Assembly (NCBI GenBank): GCA_030635865.1
Contig: DAOVYA010000102.1
Coordinates: forward strand, 1-6,043
From: Gammaproteobacteria bacterium
Lineage (GTDB): Bacteria > Pseudomonadota > Gammaproteobacteria > UBA9214
Length of the DNA: 6,043 bases
Direction of reading: 5' to 3'
Shown: one piece after another, positions 5,876-6,043 of the stretch
How positions within the stretch are numbered: the stretch's first letter is position 1
Layout: each line of letters starts with the position of its first letter
Program-made: the position numbers and the translations under genes
Notes under the pieces: generated by a model
Seen by the model: the letters and a program-made list of their open reading frames with translations, nothing else
What the model was told of the DNA's origin: nothing
Databases searched by the model: none

Positions 5876-6043
5876 CTAGGGTTTGGGGGAGTTGATAATG
5901 TTCGGGTTCGGTGACAGTACGTTCGGGTTGGGTGACAGTATGTTCGGGTTGGGTGACAGTATGTTCGGGTTGGGTGATAGTACGTTCGGGTTGGGTGTGC
6001 GAATATTGGGGTTTTCTGTCTTGATATTCGGATTGGCTGGGTC
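5876..6043 (-). CDS. C-terminal Asn-Pro heptad-repeat tail of an unrecognised protein (5' end outside window)
   Basis: The minus strand is open from the right edge to a TAG at 5878-5876, giving 55 residues. Fifty of them lie in or next to seven tandem 7-residue units (6040-5894) of consensus S-P-N-P-N-I/V-L; the last residues are NSPKP. All seven units keep N-P-N-I/V. Across the 21 Asn-Pro-Asn codons, four carry a third-base change (AAC/AAT, CCG/CCC) and none changes the residue, including in the two right-hand units whose DNA has drifted. That pattern suggests selection on this reading frame. The tail is probably flexible and extracytoplasmic or a linker, by composition only. I do not recognise the family. 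In some gammaproteobacteria a small DUF4124-type protein precedes ntrB, but nothing visible here tests that. The gene points the same way as ntrB, with 184 bases between them. Confidence 0.6.
   Translation of the reverse strand, partial: DPANPNIKTENPNIRTPNPNVLSPNPNILSPNPNILSPNPNVLSPNPNIINSPKP
5894..6040. repeat. 21-bp tandem repeat array, seven units
   Basis: Units of 21 bases run head to tail. Read on the plus strand, the core is GTTCGGGTTGGGTGACAGTA plus one base. In minus-strand heptad phase the units are 5894-5914, 5915-5935, 5936-5956, 5957-5977, 5978-5998, 5999-6019 and 6020-6040. Units 3 and 4 in this order are identical, units 1, 2 and 5 differ slightly, and the two rightmost are clearly diverged at DNA level. 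The array may continue past the right edge. A 21-base period is seven codons, so gain or loss of a unit keeps the reading frame. There are no spacers, so it is not a CRISPR array. Confidence 0.85.

Noticed and set aside
5894..6040. CRISPR array or plasmid-type iterons.
   Set aside because: Units are contiguous with no spacers, so it is not CRISPR. The 21-base period is iteron-like, but there is no replication gene nearby and the codon-level pattern explains the repeat better.
5898..6043. Plus-strand frame starting at an ATG behind GGGGGAG, reading Phe-Gly-Leu-Gly-Asp-Ser repeats, open to the right edge.
   Set aside because: The start context is good, but its repeat pattern breaks down in the two diverged right-hand units, whereas the minus-strand frame keeps Asn-Pro-Asn-(Ile/Val) in all seven. 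The purine run is the complement of Ser-Pro-Lys codons in that frame. Kept only as an alternative.

Overview
This window is a stretch of core chromosome from a gammaproteobacterium. The evidence is the secB-gpsA pair, a TrmL-type tRNA methyltransferase, and an ntrB-ntrC pair, all of which align closely by eye with the Escherichia coli and Pseudomonas proteins I remember. I see no insertion sequence, phage gene, tRNA, rRNA or CRISPR array. By hand count, the secB part is about 39% G+C, while three 60-base samples of gpsA average about 57%.

Layout from left to right: the 3' part of secB (+, cut by the left edge); gpsA (+); trmL (-), convergent with gpsA; a class 1B dihydroorotate dehydrogenase gene (+), divergent from trmL with only 16 bases between the two start codons; 167 bases without a convincing gene; ntrC and ntrB (-), overlapping by 4 bases, with ntrB first; a 184-base regulatory region; and at the right edge the 3' end of an unrecognised gene (-) that encodes a 7-residue Asn-Pro repeat tail.

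The genes serve protein export (SecB), phospholipid precursor synthesis (GpsA), tRNA wobble-base methylation (TrmL), pyrimidine synthesis (PyrD) and nitrogen control (NtrB/NtrC). The best-supported regulatory circuit is upstream of ntrB. It has a perfect NtrC dyad (GCACC-N5-GGTGC), an IHF-like site and a sigma-54 -24/-12 element, in the order and at the distances expected for an NtrC-activated promoter. NtrC therefore probably controls its own operon here. The predicted transcript start favours a GTG start for ntrB with a good ribosome binding site.

The least ordinary item is the right-edge tail. A 21-base tandem repeat reads open in several frames. Only one minus-strand frame keeps Asn-Pro-Asn-(Ile/Val) in all seven units, with third-base changes only in the Asn-Pro-Asn codons, so I take that frame as the coding one. 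The rest of that gene lies outside the window.
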